NCBI GenBank assembly: GCA_947178105.1
Contig: CAMWXD010000024.1
Location: forward strand, 1-57,679
DNA: 57,679 nt
Source: an uncultured Eubacterium sp.
GTDB lineage: Bacteria; Bacillota; Clostridia; Lachnospirales; Lachnospiraceae
Reading direction: 5' to 3'
Below the pieces are notes generated by a model, which worked only from the letters and a program-made list of their open reading frames with translations, was not told the origin of the DNA and made no database searches. Below, piece after piece: positions 36,441-43,917 of the stretch. The translations under genes and the position numbers were made by a program. Each line of letters begins with the position of its first letter. Positions within the stretch are counted from its first letter, which is position 1.

Positions 36441-37547
36441 TCAGGAATCTGGTGAATCTGCTTCAAACAGCAGTTTTTCCTGTTCTAACACCGTTGCTGT
36501 GCAAAGCTTGGGATGAACGGGCTGCCGGCTTTGCAGCGTGATACCGATGGCGGCATATCCATATCTTAAGATCCGTTTCCAGGAGAAAGAATTTTGCAGC
36601 CCCCAAATTACCGTGGCTGTCAGGACTGCGGTAGCTCCCGCTGTATTGACGATGCTGGAAAGCGGTTTTTTCAGGTGGATTTTTTGTGATTTCCCGCAAA
36701 AATAAAGCCCCTGGCTGACAGAAAATACAAGGATGTTCTCGATATTTTTCGACTGCAAAAACCGTACAGCTTGTTCGAGACCGATATACGGCTCCTTATA
36801 ATAGCCAAGCAGCTCTTTGAGTTCCAAAGGATTGGTAATGAGTGCGAAGATTTTCTGGTTATCCTGGATCATACGGTCGTTTTTCTGGATCGAGGTCGTT
36901 TTGACGAGGAAGGGTACTGTTACATGCGCATAGAGATATTGAAAGGATTCCGCAGGGATATTTGTATCTGCAACGCAGTACTGGGAAGCGTTGATCCGGT
37001 CTAAATAGTTTGACAAAAAGGCAGGCGTCATTTTCTGGTAAATGTCCATATCGTTGATGCCGATAAATTTGACGCCGTTGAAATCGTCAATATACATAAA
37101 CGAAGAGGTATGCGCCCCGTGGATTTTCTCGCAGCATTGGGTATCGATATTATGCTCCTTGCAGTGCTTGATAAATTTTTCCCCGTTCAGGTCGTTTCCA
37201 TAGACGGAAATGAAGTAGTTGGAAACGTCATATTTTGAAAGCGCATAGGCGATATTGCGGCCGGCGCCGCCGTATGTATAGGATATTTTGCCGGGGTTGG
37301 AGTTTTGGACAATCAGTTTTTCTTTGGGTATGCCTAAAATATCAATATTGTTTCCGCCGATGACGGTTACAAATTTGATATCGTTGATGATATAGCCCTT
37401 TCCTTTGAGGTATCCCTTTTTCATCAGGTTATGGATATGTGCGGCGACGCCGGAACGGGTGATGGAGAGCTTTTGTGCCAGGCTTTCCTGGGAAATGAGC
37501 GGGTCGTTTTTTATGAATTCCAGTATCTCAAGTTCTCGTTCTGTCAT
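36441..37547 (-). CDS. Winged-helix regulator fused to a degenerate PfkB (ribokinase-like) domain
   Basis: A 368-residue protein. Residues 1-52 form a winged helix (ERELEILEFIKNDPLISQESLAQKLSITRSGVAAHIHNL). Residues 57-360 are a ribokinase-like fold with VIGGNNIDILG and YTYGGAGRNIAYALSK. The anion-hole and base motif GAGD, intact in the divergent kinase next door, reads GATA here (Gly304-Ala307), so the catalytic Asp is lost. It therefore probably binds the sugar or nucleoside substrate as a signal and acts as a transcription factor. AGGAGG precedes the ATG at 37547. It is transcribed away from the kinase operon over a shared operator. Confidence 0.82.
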   Translation of the reverse strand: MTERELEILEFIKNDPLISQESLAQKLSITRSGVAAHIHNLMKKGYLKGKGYIINDIKFVTVIGGNNIDILGIPKEKLIVQNSNPGKISYTYGGAGRNIAYALSKYDVSNYFISVYGNDLNGEKFIKHCKEHNIDTQCCEKIHGAHTSSFMYIDDFNGVKFIGINDMDIYQKMTPAFLSNYLDRINASQYCVADTNIPAESFQYLYAHVTVPFLVKTTSIQKNDRMIQDNQKIFALITNPLELKELLGYYKEPYIGLEQAVRFLQSKNIENILVFSVSQGLYFCGKSQKIHLKKPLSSIVNTAGATAVLTATVIWGLQNSFSWKRILRYGYAAIGITLQSRQPVHPKLCTATVLEQEKLLFEADSPDS

Positions 37548-37594
37548 AAATGCCTCCTGTTTTTGTCCCGCAGGACATTTTTCTGCTTGCAAAT

Positions 37595-37652
37595 AAACAT
37601 TTGTTTATATTGTAAATATATGTTTGATTTTTGTCAACCTTTTTTGTATAAT
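37595..37652. promoter_or_regulatory. Back-to-back promoters sharing one operator
   Basis: Rightward: TTGATT (37624-37629), 17 bases, TATAAT (37647-37652). Leftward: TTGACA (complement of 37632-37637), 17 bases, TACAAT (complement of 37609-37614). An inverted repeat with arms AAACATTTGTTTA (37595-37607) and TAAATATATGTTT (37613-37625), 11 of 13 matching, covers the leftward -10 and the edge of the rightward -35. One regulator bound here could control both the regulator gene and the kinase operon. Confidence 0.75.
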
Positions 37653-37691
37653 TCCAGTATCGGTTCGGAAAATAAAAAAGGAGGGGAACAC

Positions 37692-38639
37692 ATGGCAGCG
37701 AATGAGGAATATGTTGTGGTAGTCGGCGGGATGAACCTGGATATCGCTGGCTTGTCAGGGCCGGTTTACCGGGAAAAGGATTCCAACATCGGCAAGGTGG
37801 GGATGAATGTCGGGGGCGTTGGGCAGAATATTGCGCATAACCTGGCAAAATTAGGCATACCGACCTATCTGGTTACCGTATACGGCGATGATTATTGGGG
37901 CAGGATTGTAAAAGAAGAGTGTGAGAAAAATGAAGTTCGGCTGGACTATGCACAAGAACTTAAGGGAGAGAAAAGCTCTACTTATCTGTACATCAACGAT
38001 CATAATGGAGACCTGGTAACCGCAATCAACGATATGGACATTTTGGAAAACATAACGCCTGCGTTTTTGGAACCAAAGCTTGCGTTTATCAACCAGGCAA
38101 AAATCGTTGTCCTGGACTGCAACCTGCCAAAAGAAACGATCGAATGGATCGGGCAGAAGGTGACGGCACCTGTATTTGTAGACCCGGTATCTGTCGCAAA
38201 GACAGGCCGTATTATGGGGATCCTGAATCAGATTGATACGCTAAAGCCGAACGGGTATGAGTCTGTCCTGCTGACAGGAGTGCAAGTGACAGACGAGGAT
38301 AGCGCCTGTGAAGCGGCGAAAAAGCTGATTGAAAAAGGTGTGAAGCATGTGTTCATTTCGCTGGGAGAACAGGGGATTTTGTGCGCGAAAGACAAAGAGA
38401 GCATCCTTGTCCGTCCGCTTGCAAAAAAAGTCGTAAGCACAAACGGCGCCGGTGACTGTACGATGGCGACGATTGTATGGGCACGTTTTACGTATGGCGA
38501 CGATCTTTCGTTAAAGAAAACCGGGCTGCTGACCCAGGCAGCGGCAAGCATCAACCTGGAGTCCCCGCTTGCGGTGGCGCCGGAATTGTCGGCACAGGCG
38601 ATCTTGTCAAGGCTGGAAGAAAGTATGCCTGAGATCTAG
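37692..38639 (+). CDS. PfkB-family carbohydrate or nucleoside kinase
   Basis: A 315-residue kinase with an intact active site: VVVGGMNLDIAG, the GGVGQNIAHNLAKLG substrate loop and STNGAGDCTMATIVWARF with the catalytic Asp at about 255. The N-terminal part resembles pseudouridine kinase and other nucleoside/sugar kinases of this family, but no pseudouridine glycosidase gene is present. AGGAGGGG lies upstream. It is followed by a TrpF-like barrel protein (50 bases) and an iron alcohol dehydrogenase (15 bases), and is divergent from a kinase-like repressor. Its substrate should be a pentose, related sugar or nucleoside. The exact one is unknown. Confidence 0.82.
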   Translation: MAANEEYVVVVGGMNLDIAGLSGPVYREKDSNIGKVGMNVGGVGQNIAHNLAKLGIPTYLVTVYGDDYWGRIVKEECEKNEVRLDYAQELKGEKSSTYLYINDHNGDLVTAINDMDILENITPAFLEPKLAFINQAKIVVLDCNLPKETIEWIGQKVTAPVFVDPVSVAKTGRIMGILNQIDTLKPNGYESVLLTGVQVTDEDSACEAAKKLIEKGVKHVFISLGEQGILCAKDKESILVRPLAKKVVSTNGAGDCTMATIVWARFTYGDDLSLKKTGLLTQAAASINLESPLAVAPELSAQAILSRLEESMPEI

Positions 38640-38689
38640 AAAACAGGAAAAGTAAATCTGAAAACTAAGAGCAGAGAGGAGTATCCACA

Positions 38690-39385
38690 ATGGTAAAAAA
38701 GCAAATCTATTCCATCGTAAACTACAATGAGGCAGTACAGGTTATGGACGCAGGGGCAGACCATATCGGGCTTGTGCCGATGCAGTCTGGCGGCGTTCCA
38801 GCGCACCGTGTTCCATACGATGTTGTAGACAAGATTTTTGAAGAGGCAAAAAAAAGAGGGGTTAAGGCAGTTGCCATTATGTTAAATAAAGACCCAGAGG
38901 AGATCTTTTTTATCGTAAAAAGAATCCAGCCGGATATTGTCCATATCGCGGGGATGGATTTTACCGCAGACCAGGCGTTTGCAGACCGCCTGCATAAGGA
39001 ATGCCCTGGCGTGGAGCTGATGCAGGCAATTTTAGTCGACGGGCCAGGAGCGATCGACCGGGCAAAGGAATATGCAAAATTCTGTGATTACCTGCTGACG
39101 GATACAGGGCTTGCAAAGGATACCGGCATCGGTGCCAGCGGGATGACGCATGACTGGGCAATCGATGTTGCGATTGTGCAGGCTGTGGATGTGCCGGTTA
39201 TTATCGCTGGCGGTTTAGGGCCGGACAATGTAGAGGAATGCATCCGTACAATTAAGCCGTTTGGCGTGGATTCCCTGTCAAAGACAGCGCTTAAGTTCAA
39301 CGACGGCGTGATCGAGAAAAATATCCCTGCGGTAAGGGAATTTTGCGAACGTGCCGACAAAGTGTCGAAAGAGTTAGGGCTTTAA
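38690..39385 (+). CDS. Phosphoribosylanthranilate isomerase-like TIM-barrel protein
   Basis: A 231-residue TrpF-like barrel. The C-terminal half matches TrpF well: CDYLLTDTGLAKDTGIGASGMTHDW with the acid Asp about 138, then VPVIIAGGLGPDNVEECI and FGVDSLSKTALKF. The N-terminal catalytic Cys of true TrpF (KxCG) is absent: the protein begins VKKQIYSIVN. The tryptophan operon is not here. It more likely does an aldose-ketose (Amadori-like) isomerisation or related step on the phosphorylated product of the neighbouring kinase. AGAGAGGAG precedes the ATG. Confidence 0.78.
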   Translation: MVKKQIYSIVNYNEAVQVMDAGADHIGLVPMQSGGVPAHRVPYDVVDKIFEEAKKRGVKAVAIMLNKDPEEIFFIVKRIQPDIVHIAGMDFTADQAFADRLHKECPGVELMQAILVDGPGAIDRAKEYAKFCDYLLTDTGLAKDTGIGASGMTHDWAIDVAIVQAVDVPVIIAGGLGPDNVEECIRTIKPFGVDSLSKTALKFNDGVIEKNIPAVREFCERADKVSKELGL

Positions 39386-39400
39386 TCAGTTGGAGGTATT

Positions 39401-40555
39401 ATGGCAGACTATAAATTTGAACAAAAAGCAAAGGTAACGGTTACGAAAGACCTGAGCCAGACACTTTTGGAGACGTTACAGGGCAACCGCTGGTCTGCTC
39501 CGATGATCGTAATTGACCAGTTTTTGTTGGAAAGCGATATCATCAAAAAAGTATTGGAGCTTTTGGAACAGTCGGGCATAGGCGCTGTCATCTATGATAA
39601 GGTCGTCCCGGAGCCGCCGATGGAGCTGATCGATAAGGGCGCGCAGATCTTTGCCGAAAAAAAATGCGACTGTGTCGTGGCAATCGGCGGGGGAAGCGTG
39701 ATCGATGCGGCAAGAGGGATTAATATTGTAAGAACCTGCGGCGGCAGGATCAAAGACTATATTTACGACAAACAGGCGTCAGTACGCTGCTTTGGCTTAA
39801 TTGCGGTTCCGACAACCTCCGGGACGGGAAGCGAGCTGTCCAATGCGCTCGTTGTGACGGATGTCGAAAACCAGGAGAAATTAGCGGTATTGGCGGATGA
39901 AGCAGTCAGCGAATATGTTATTTTAGACCCGAACCTGCCAAAATCCATGCCGCCCGGACTGACCATTCAGACAGGGCTGGATGTGTTTTCTCATGCCTTT
40001 GAAGCATATACGTCCACATTGTCGACGCCTGTGGTAGATGCAATCTGCGAAAAGATTATGTTTTTGGTTGTAAAATATCTGCCGAAGGCCGTACGGGACG
40101 GAAATGACCTAGAGGCAAGGCAGCGGATGATGGTTGCGGCAGCGCTTGGCGGCTGGGTAATTAACAATGGAGGAACCCATCTGGCGCATTCCATCGGGCA
40201 TATCATCGGTGCGAAATACCATATCCCGCATGGCATGGCATGTGCCTACGCGCTGCCGGGCGTGATGTATCACACTGCGCTTGTAAAGCCGGAAAAGGCC
40301 AGGGAAACCGGAAATATTTTAGAGCTTGGGCTGGCGCCGGATCTGACGCCGCAAGAGCTTGGAAAGGCGCTATCCGAAGGCTTTCGTGCATTCCGGGACG
40401 ATGTGCTTGGGCTCAGAAGCTTTGCGGAACGAAACATTGACAAAGCGGATCTGCAAAAACTGACAGAATCGGTGATTCAGGAACGTTTCGCGCAAAATAC
40501 ACCGTTTGCGCTTACGGAGGATGTTGTTTCCGGGATTTTAGAAAACTATGGATAA
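39401..40555 (+). CDS. Iron-containing alcohol dehydrogenase
   Basis: A 384-residue group III metal-dependent dehydrogenase. The NAD-binding part includes CVVAIGGGSVIDAARG and AVPTTSGTGSE. Metal ligands are the Asp and His of GLDVFSHAFEAYTS and the histidines of LAHSIGHIIGAKYHIPHG. It follows the TrpF-like gene by 15 bases with GGAGG, and a hairpin ends the operon. It probably reduces the aldehyde or ketone product of the kinase/isomerase steps with NAD(P)H. Substrate specificity in this family cannot be read from motifs. Confidence 0.9.
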   Translation: MADYKFEQKAKVTVTKDLSQTLLETLQGNRWSAPMIVIDQFLLESDIIKKVLELLEQSGIGAVIYDKVVPEPPMELIDKGAQIFAEKKCDCVVAIGGGSVIDAARGINIVRTCGGRIKDYIYDKQASVRCFGLIAVPTTSGTGSELSNALVVTDVENQEKLAVLADEAVSEYVILDPNLPKSMPPGLTIQTGLDVFSHAFEAYTSTLSTPVVDAICEKIMFLVVKYLPKAVRDGNDLEARQRMMVAAALGGWVINNGGTHLAHSIGHIIGAKYHIPHGMACAYALPGVMYHTALVKPEKARETGNILELGLAPDLTPQELGKALSEGFRAFRDDVLGLRSFAERNIDKADLQKLTESVIQERFAQNTPFALTEDVVSGILENYG

Positions 40556-40563
40556 ATAAAGAA

Positions 40564-40606
40564 AAGTGAGGGATTGCTGCTGGTATGGCGGCTGTCCCTT
40601 ATTTTA
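40564..40606 (+). terminator. Terminator of the kinase-isomerase-dehydrogenase operon
   Basis: AAGTGAGGGA pairs with TCCCTTATTT allowing two G-T pairs, followed by TAT-rich sequence. Moderate strength. Confidence 0.5.
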
Positions 40607-40691
40607 TATTCTACAGTATTTGCAGGCTGTTTGTGAGGTGCCTGCCTGTCTGATAACATGGAAAATTTTACAGCAGTTTGTTGAATATTTG

Positions 40692-40719
40692 TTGCCGGAA
40701 TTTTAATATATGATATAAT
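40692..40719 (+). promoter_or_regulatory. Promoter of the three-gene nuclease cassette
   Basis: TTGCCG, 16 bases, TATAAT, 33 bases before the TTG start of the first cassette gene. Confidence 0.5.
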
Positions 40720-40752
40720 ATGGATAATTACGAATAAAGATGAGGTATCGTT

Positions 40753-41835
40753 TTGGAGAAAGATATTTTTCAAAGTACAATATTGGACATGTATCCTTCC
40801 TATGTGAAAAAGGCAATTTTAAAACAGGCTGTGGATGATGGATTTGTGATTAATAACAAGAAACACAACCAGCAACTGACATTAAATTTTAATGGCAGTG
40901 TAGATGTGACAGAAGACGAGACATTAGAAGACAAATTTCGCCATATGCTCGAAAGAGATAGTATTTTAGCAGTTGTAGAAGATTATGAATATAGAAAGCC
41001 ATATAAGCATTTTTGCTATTTTAAATACCTGAACTTGACGATTCAAAAGATTGAAGCCTTGGTAAAAAGCCAAGAAGTAAATATCTTTGATAGAAAAGCA
41101 CAGGTTGCAGTGGATGATTTTGGGAAACCTACCATTTATATTTTGGGTGAAAATATTTATTTTAAATTTTCATATAAATTAAAGAACGATGTCGGGAAAA
41201 GCATAAAGTATGTGATTCTGGCGATTATTGATAAGGAATCCGGGCTGCTTGAAATACGATTTGACAGAGTTGGCATAGCGTATCGAAATTCGAATACTTT
41301 TTATAAAGATAAGATTTATTCAATACTGCAATATTTTAACGATATGATAGGATTGCAGGTAGAAAATATAGATTTCAAGGCAGTCGTTGAGTATATGAAA
41401 TCAGAAGAAGATGATATTACGATCATTGCACAGCGGATGACAAGGAATGGAACGACAGCTTATCTGGAGGCGTATGAAGATGAAGCTGGTATTATTCCAA
41501 TTTTGGGTGAACTGGAATCATTTCTTGCAGATCAGAAGGAGCTGTTTGATAAAAATTCGGATACCCAGAAAATACGCAGAAAATTAAAAGCATTCATTAC
41601 GGAAATCGAGGTAAAATCAGACATGCCGATGGTAAAAATACGAATGGACCGTTCGGGCATTAAATTTGGCATCACACATAATTATAAAGATGCGGATTTT
41701 AGTTTGTTTATGTTGTATGGAGAATTGGTTGGAGAGGAGCTGATGGGCAGTGTCAAAGAATACCTTATGCGATGCTATAAAGAACTTAATATTGCAATAT
41801 CAACTAACGCCTTATCAGCAGAGGAAAATAAATGA
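40753..41835 (+). CDS. Unrecognised protein, first gene of an AT-rich cassette
   Basis: I do not recognise this 360-residue protein. It starts at TTG with GATGAGG seven bases upstream. It is soluble and mixed alpha/beta, with no membrane helix, no P-loop and no obvious catalytic motif. The region around 100-200 (IFDRKAQVAVDDFGKPTIYILGEN, LLEIRFDRVGIAYRNSNTFYKDK) and the C-terminal MVKIRMDRSGIKFGITHN share an xIRxDRxGI pattern, suggesting an internal duplication. Base composition is clearly more AT-rich than the flanks. The next gene starts inside its end, and the third gene encodes a nuclease, so this is probably a sensor or scaffold of a conflict-type system. Confidence 0.6.
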   Translation: MEKDIFQSTILDMYPSYVKKAILKQAVDDGFVINNKKHNQQLTLNFNGSVDVTEDETLEDKFRHMLERDSILAVVEDYEYRKPYKHFCYFKYLNLTIQKIEALVKSQEVNIFDRKAQVAVDDFGKPTIYILGENIYFKFSYKLKNDVGKSIKYVILAIIDKESGLLEIRFDRVGIAYRNSNTFYKDKIYSILQYFNDMIGLQVENIDFKAVVEYMKSEEDDITIIAQRMTRNGTTAYLEAYEDEAGIIPILGELESFLADQKELFDKNSDTQKIRRKLKAFITEIEVKSDMPMVKIRMDRSGIKFGITHNYKDADFSLFMLYGELVGEELMGSVKEYLMRCYKELNIAISTNALSAEENK

Positions 41836-42118
41836 ATATTTTTCTGTAATCAGGGTTGGAGATTATATTTATGCAGGGCATTTCAAATCGAAGCTTGCAG
41901 TATCCATTGATACGTCCTATCAGATGCTTGAAGATTTGAAGAGAAAAGGTTTTTTGGCAAACTTGTATGAAATTTATTGTCATGATTGCGGGAAAAGTAC
42001 TGGTAAATTTTTAGATTCATTAGAGGAATTTGACGAAGACTTGTATTGTGATTTTTGTACCAAGAAGTTCACGTTAGAAGAAAATGTTATTGTGCTGTAT
42101 AAGGTAATCAATGTATGA
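41750..42118 (+). CDS. Winged-helix/zinc-ribbon protein, second cassette gene
   Basis: A 122-residue protein starting at GTG inside the end of the previous gene, an 86-base overlap. The first 70 residues look like a winged helix (SKLAVSIDTSYQMLEDLKRKGFLANLYEIY). The end is a zinc ribbon with two CxxC pairs: YCHDCGKS and YCDFCTKKF. A later ATG is possible, since no strong ribosome site fixes the GTG. Its stop overlaps the nuclease start by ATGA, implying coupled translation. It could be the DNA-binding or regulatory part of the cassette. Confidence 0.65.
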   Translation: MSKNTLCDAIKNLILQYQLTPYQQRKINEYFSVIRVGDYIYAGHFKSKLAVSIDTSYQMLEDLKRKGFLANLYEIYCHDCGKSTGKFLDSLEEFDEDLYCDFCTKKFTLEENVIVLYKVINV

Positions 42119-42863
42119 CGAATGGGAAAGAAAGCTATAATGTAAAAGAGTATATGGATAAAATCGTTACAAATCAGTTGGAGCGATTTAAGACTTTTAC
42201 GGAATGGACGCAAAAAGACAAAGCTGAGTTTCGGAAATTGCTTGATATATTAAGAAGCCCTATCGATCAGGAATGTGAAACTGCAAAAGGCAAAGGAGAT
42301 CGGTTAGAAAATGTAGTCGAATTTATTATTCGGAAAAGTTATTTTTATGAAATATTTAAAAATGTACATACACAAACAAATGAAATAGATGAAGTTATTG
42401 TTTTTTCTGACAGAGTCAGGCAAGCGCTGCAAACATTTGGGATATCCAGAGATTTAATTCCTATTAAAGATAACTTTTTTTGGGAGAGTGTAAAAATTAC
42501 AAAAAACCCCTGGATGTAACATATGTTGGGAAATTTTATAGCTTGATGACGGTTTCCGGCATATCGACGGGTATTATTTTTACGCAAAAGGGATTAACAG
42601 GAAAATCGGAGGGATTTAAGGATGCGAATGGACTTGTTAAAGTACTTCGTATGGTAGAATTGAGCAAAGATCAAAAAAGTAATTTTTGTATTTTAACGTT
42701 TACGGAAAAGGATTATGATAAATTGTTGGAAGGACATACCTTTTTTGAATTAGTTCAGGCAAAACAGTATGAATTGCAGTTAGCGTCAAATTACAATAAT
42801 TTTTTAAAAGATCATAGGCATGAGGCAGAAGAAGAGATTCGAACAATTATTCGCTGTATATAA
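42115..42863 (+). pseudogene. PD-(D/E)XK restriction-like nuclease, frameshifted at a T7 tract
   Basis: The first frame gives GDRLENVVEFIIRKSYFYEIFKN and TNEIDEVIVFSDR, with the active-site Asp, then KDN and a T7 run at 42475-42481. The second frame continues at once with FLGECKNYKKPLDVTYVGKF, containing the E-x-K of the active site, then GIIFTQKGLTG. Adding one T or removing two would join them into one protein of about 248 residues. Without that, catalytic Asp and Glu-Lys are on separate polypeptides. A true mutation, a phase-variable tract or programmed slippage are all possible. The start overlaps the previous stop. Confidence 0.75.
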
Positions 42864-42890
42864 AAAAGAGCCTGGAACTGGCTCTTTTTT
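42862..42890. terminator. Bidirectional terminator between the cassette and the secreted-protein gene
   Basis: AAAAAAGAGCC (42862-42872) pairs perfectly with GGCTCTTTTTT (42880-42890), giving a T run in both directions for the two convergent genes. Confidence 0.9.
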
Positions 42891-42918
42891 GAATGTTGAA
42901 ATAAGCAGGAGCAGGCTA

Positions 42919-43773
42919 TTAGTTCTTGGCTGCACTACCGCTTTCAATTCGAAATTTTGCCGACAGCGTATAAACCTCTGCCGTGTCTTTGCTGTCTTCT
43001 TTAAATTCCTTAACAATACGGTAAGTTCCGGGCTTTAAAGTGCCGTAGATCGCACTCCAGTTTACACGCCATGTCGCAGGGATTCCTTTGTCAGCAAGCA
43101 GCCCGATATCGTGAAAACCGATGTCCGAATTTTGATACGGGACTTCTCTCCATTCCCCTGTCTTATAGTCTTTCTTTTCCAGCAGGAATGCTTCCCCAAA
43201 GATGATTTTGGAATATTTTGTATTTTGGATTGTCAGTACGGCGGATGTTGCACTATGCCGTTTTACTTTTATGGATACGCCGTCAAAATTGTTTTCATTG
43301 TATGCAAAAATGTGCCATGTATCGCCGATCTCTACCTCCAGGCGGTTTGGACGGGTGCCGAGCTGGAAGCCATAGCCCTTTCCAAAGTTGGATTGCAGCT
43401 CTTTGGTCGGGGTTTTGCCGGCGGAAACTGTCTTTTGAATCGTTCCGTCCATGACGCCGCACCTGCCTGCGGTGGATACTTCTCCGGTATCGATATACAG
43501 CTTGCTGTTGTAGACAAGCATACGGGGCTGTTCTTCCTGTTTTTTGCTGAATGCGTCCTTAAGCGGAAGTTGGCACAGATCTGTGTCTGCGGCGGCAAGC
43601 GTTGCGGCGTTAGGCTGTGTGGGTGCAGTTACGGCAGGTGCGTGTCCTTGCAGAGCGGACGGTGCCGCCGGTGTGCGTGCTTGCAGAGCGGGCGATGCCG
43701 TGGCAGGCTTTGCGCAGGCAGCGGCGGTAATTGCGGCAGTGGCAAGCAAAAGTGCTGCGGTTTGTTTTTTCAT
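42919..43773 (-). CDS. Secreted bacterial Ig-like domain protein
   Basis: A 284-residue exported protein. A signal peptide (MKKQTAALLLATAAITAAACA) is followed by a low-complexity Ala/Pro/Thr linker to about residue 65. A weak lipobox (TAAAC) could make it a lipoprotein. The C-terminal half contains LEVEIGDTWHIFAYNENNFDGVSIKV, LLEKKDYKTGEWREVPY and WRVNWSAIYGTLKPGTYRIVKEF, typical of a bacterial Ig-like domain found in surface proteins of Firmicutes. AAAGGAGGC precedes the ATG. Function unknown. Confidence 0.75.
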   Translation of the reverse strand: MKKQTAALLLATAAITAAACAKPATASPALQARTPAAPSALQGHAPAVTAPTQPNAATLAAADTDLCQLPLKDAFSKKQEEQPRMLVYNSKLYIDTGEVSTAGRCGVMDGTIQKTVSAGKTPTKELQSNFGKGYGFQLGTRPNRLEVEIGDTWHIFAYNENNFDGVSIKVKRHSATSAVLTIQNTKYSKIIFGEAFLLEKKDYKTGEWREVPYQNSDIGFHDIGLLADKGIPATWRVNWSAIYGTLKPGTYRIVKEFKEDSKDTAEVYTLSAKFRIESGSAAKN

Positions 43774-43848
43774 AGAAAAGTGCCTCCTTTACAGTTTTTA
43801 TGTATATAGATATAGTGTCGGATCTGCGTCGGATTGTTGCAGCAAATA

Positions 43849-43877
43849 TTGTATTGGCGGCGGATTTCCTTTATAAT
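43849..43877 (+). promoter_or_regulatory. Promoter for the pyruvyltransferase-FrhB fusion gene
   Basis: TTGTAT, 17 bases, TATAAT, 40 bases before the chosen start. Confidence 0.6.
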
Positions 43878-43917
43878 TTATAGTAAAAAGAATATGGCAA
43901 AAAAGGGGTGTATTGTA

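Noticed and set aside
43111..43809. Long ORF opposite the secreted Ig-like gene
   Set aside because: Cys/Gly-rich product with no domain, fully antisense to a gene with signal peptide and ribosome site.
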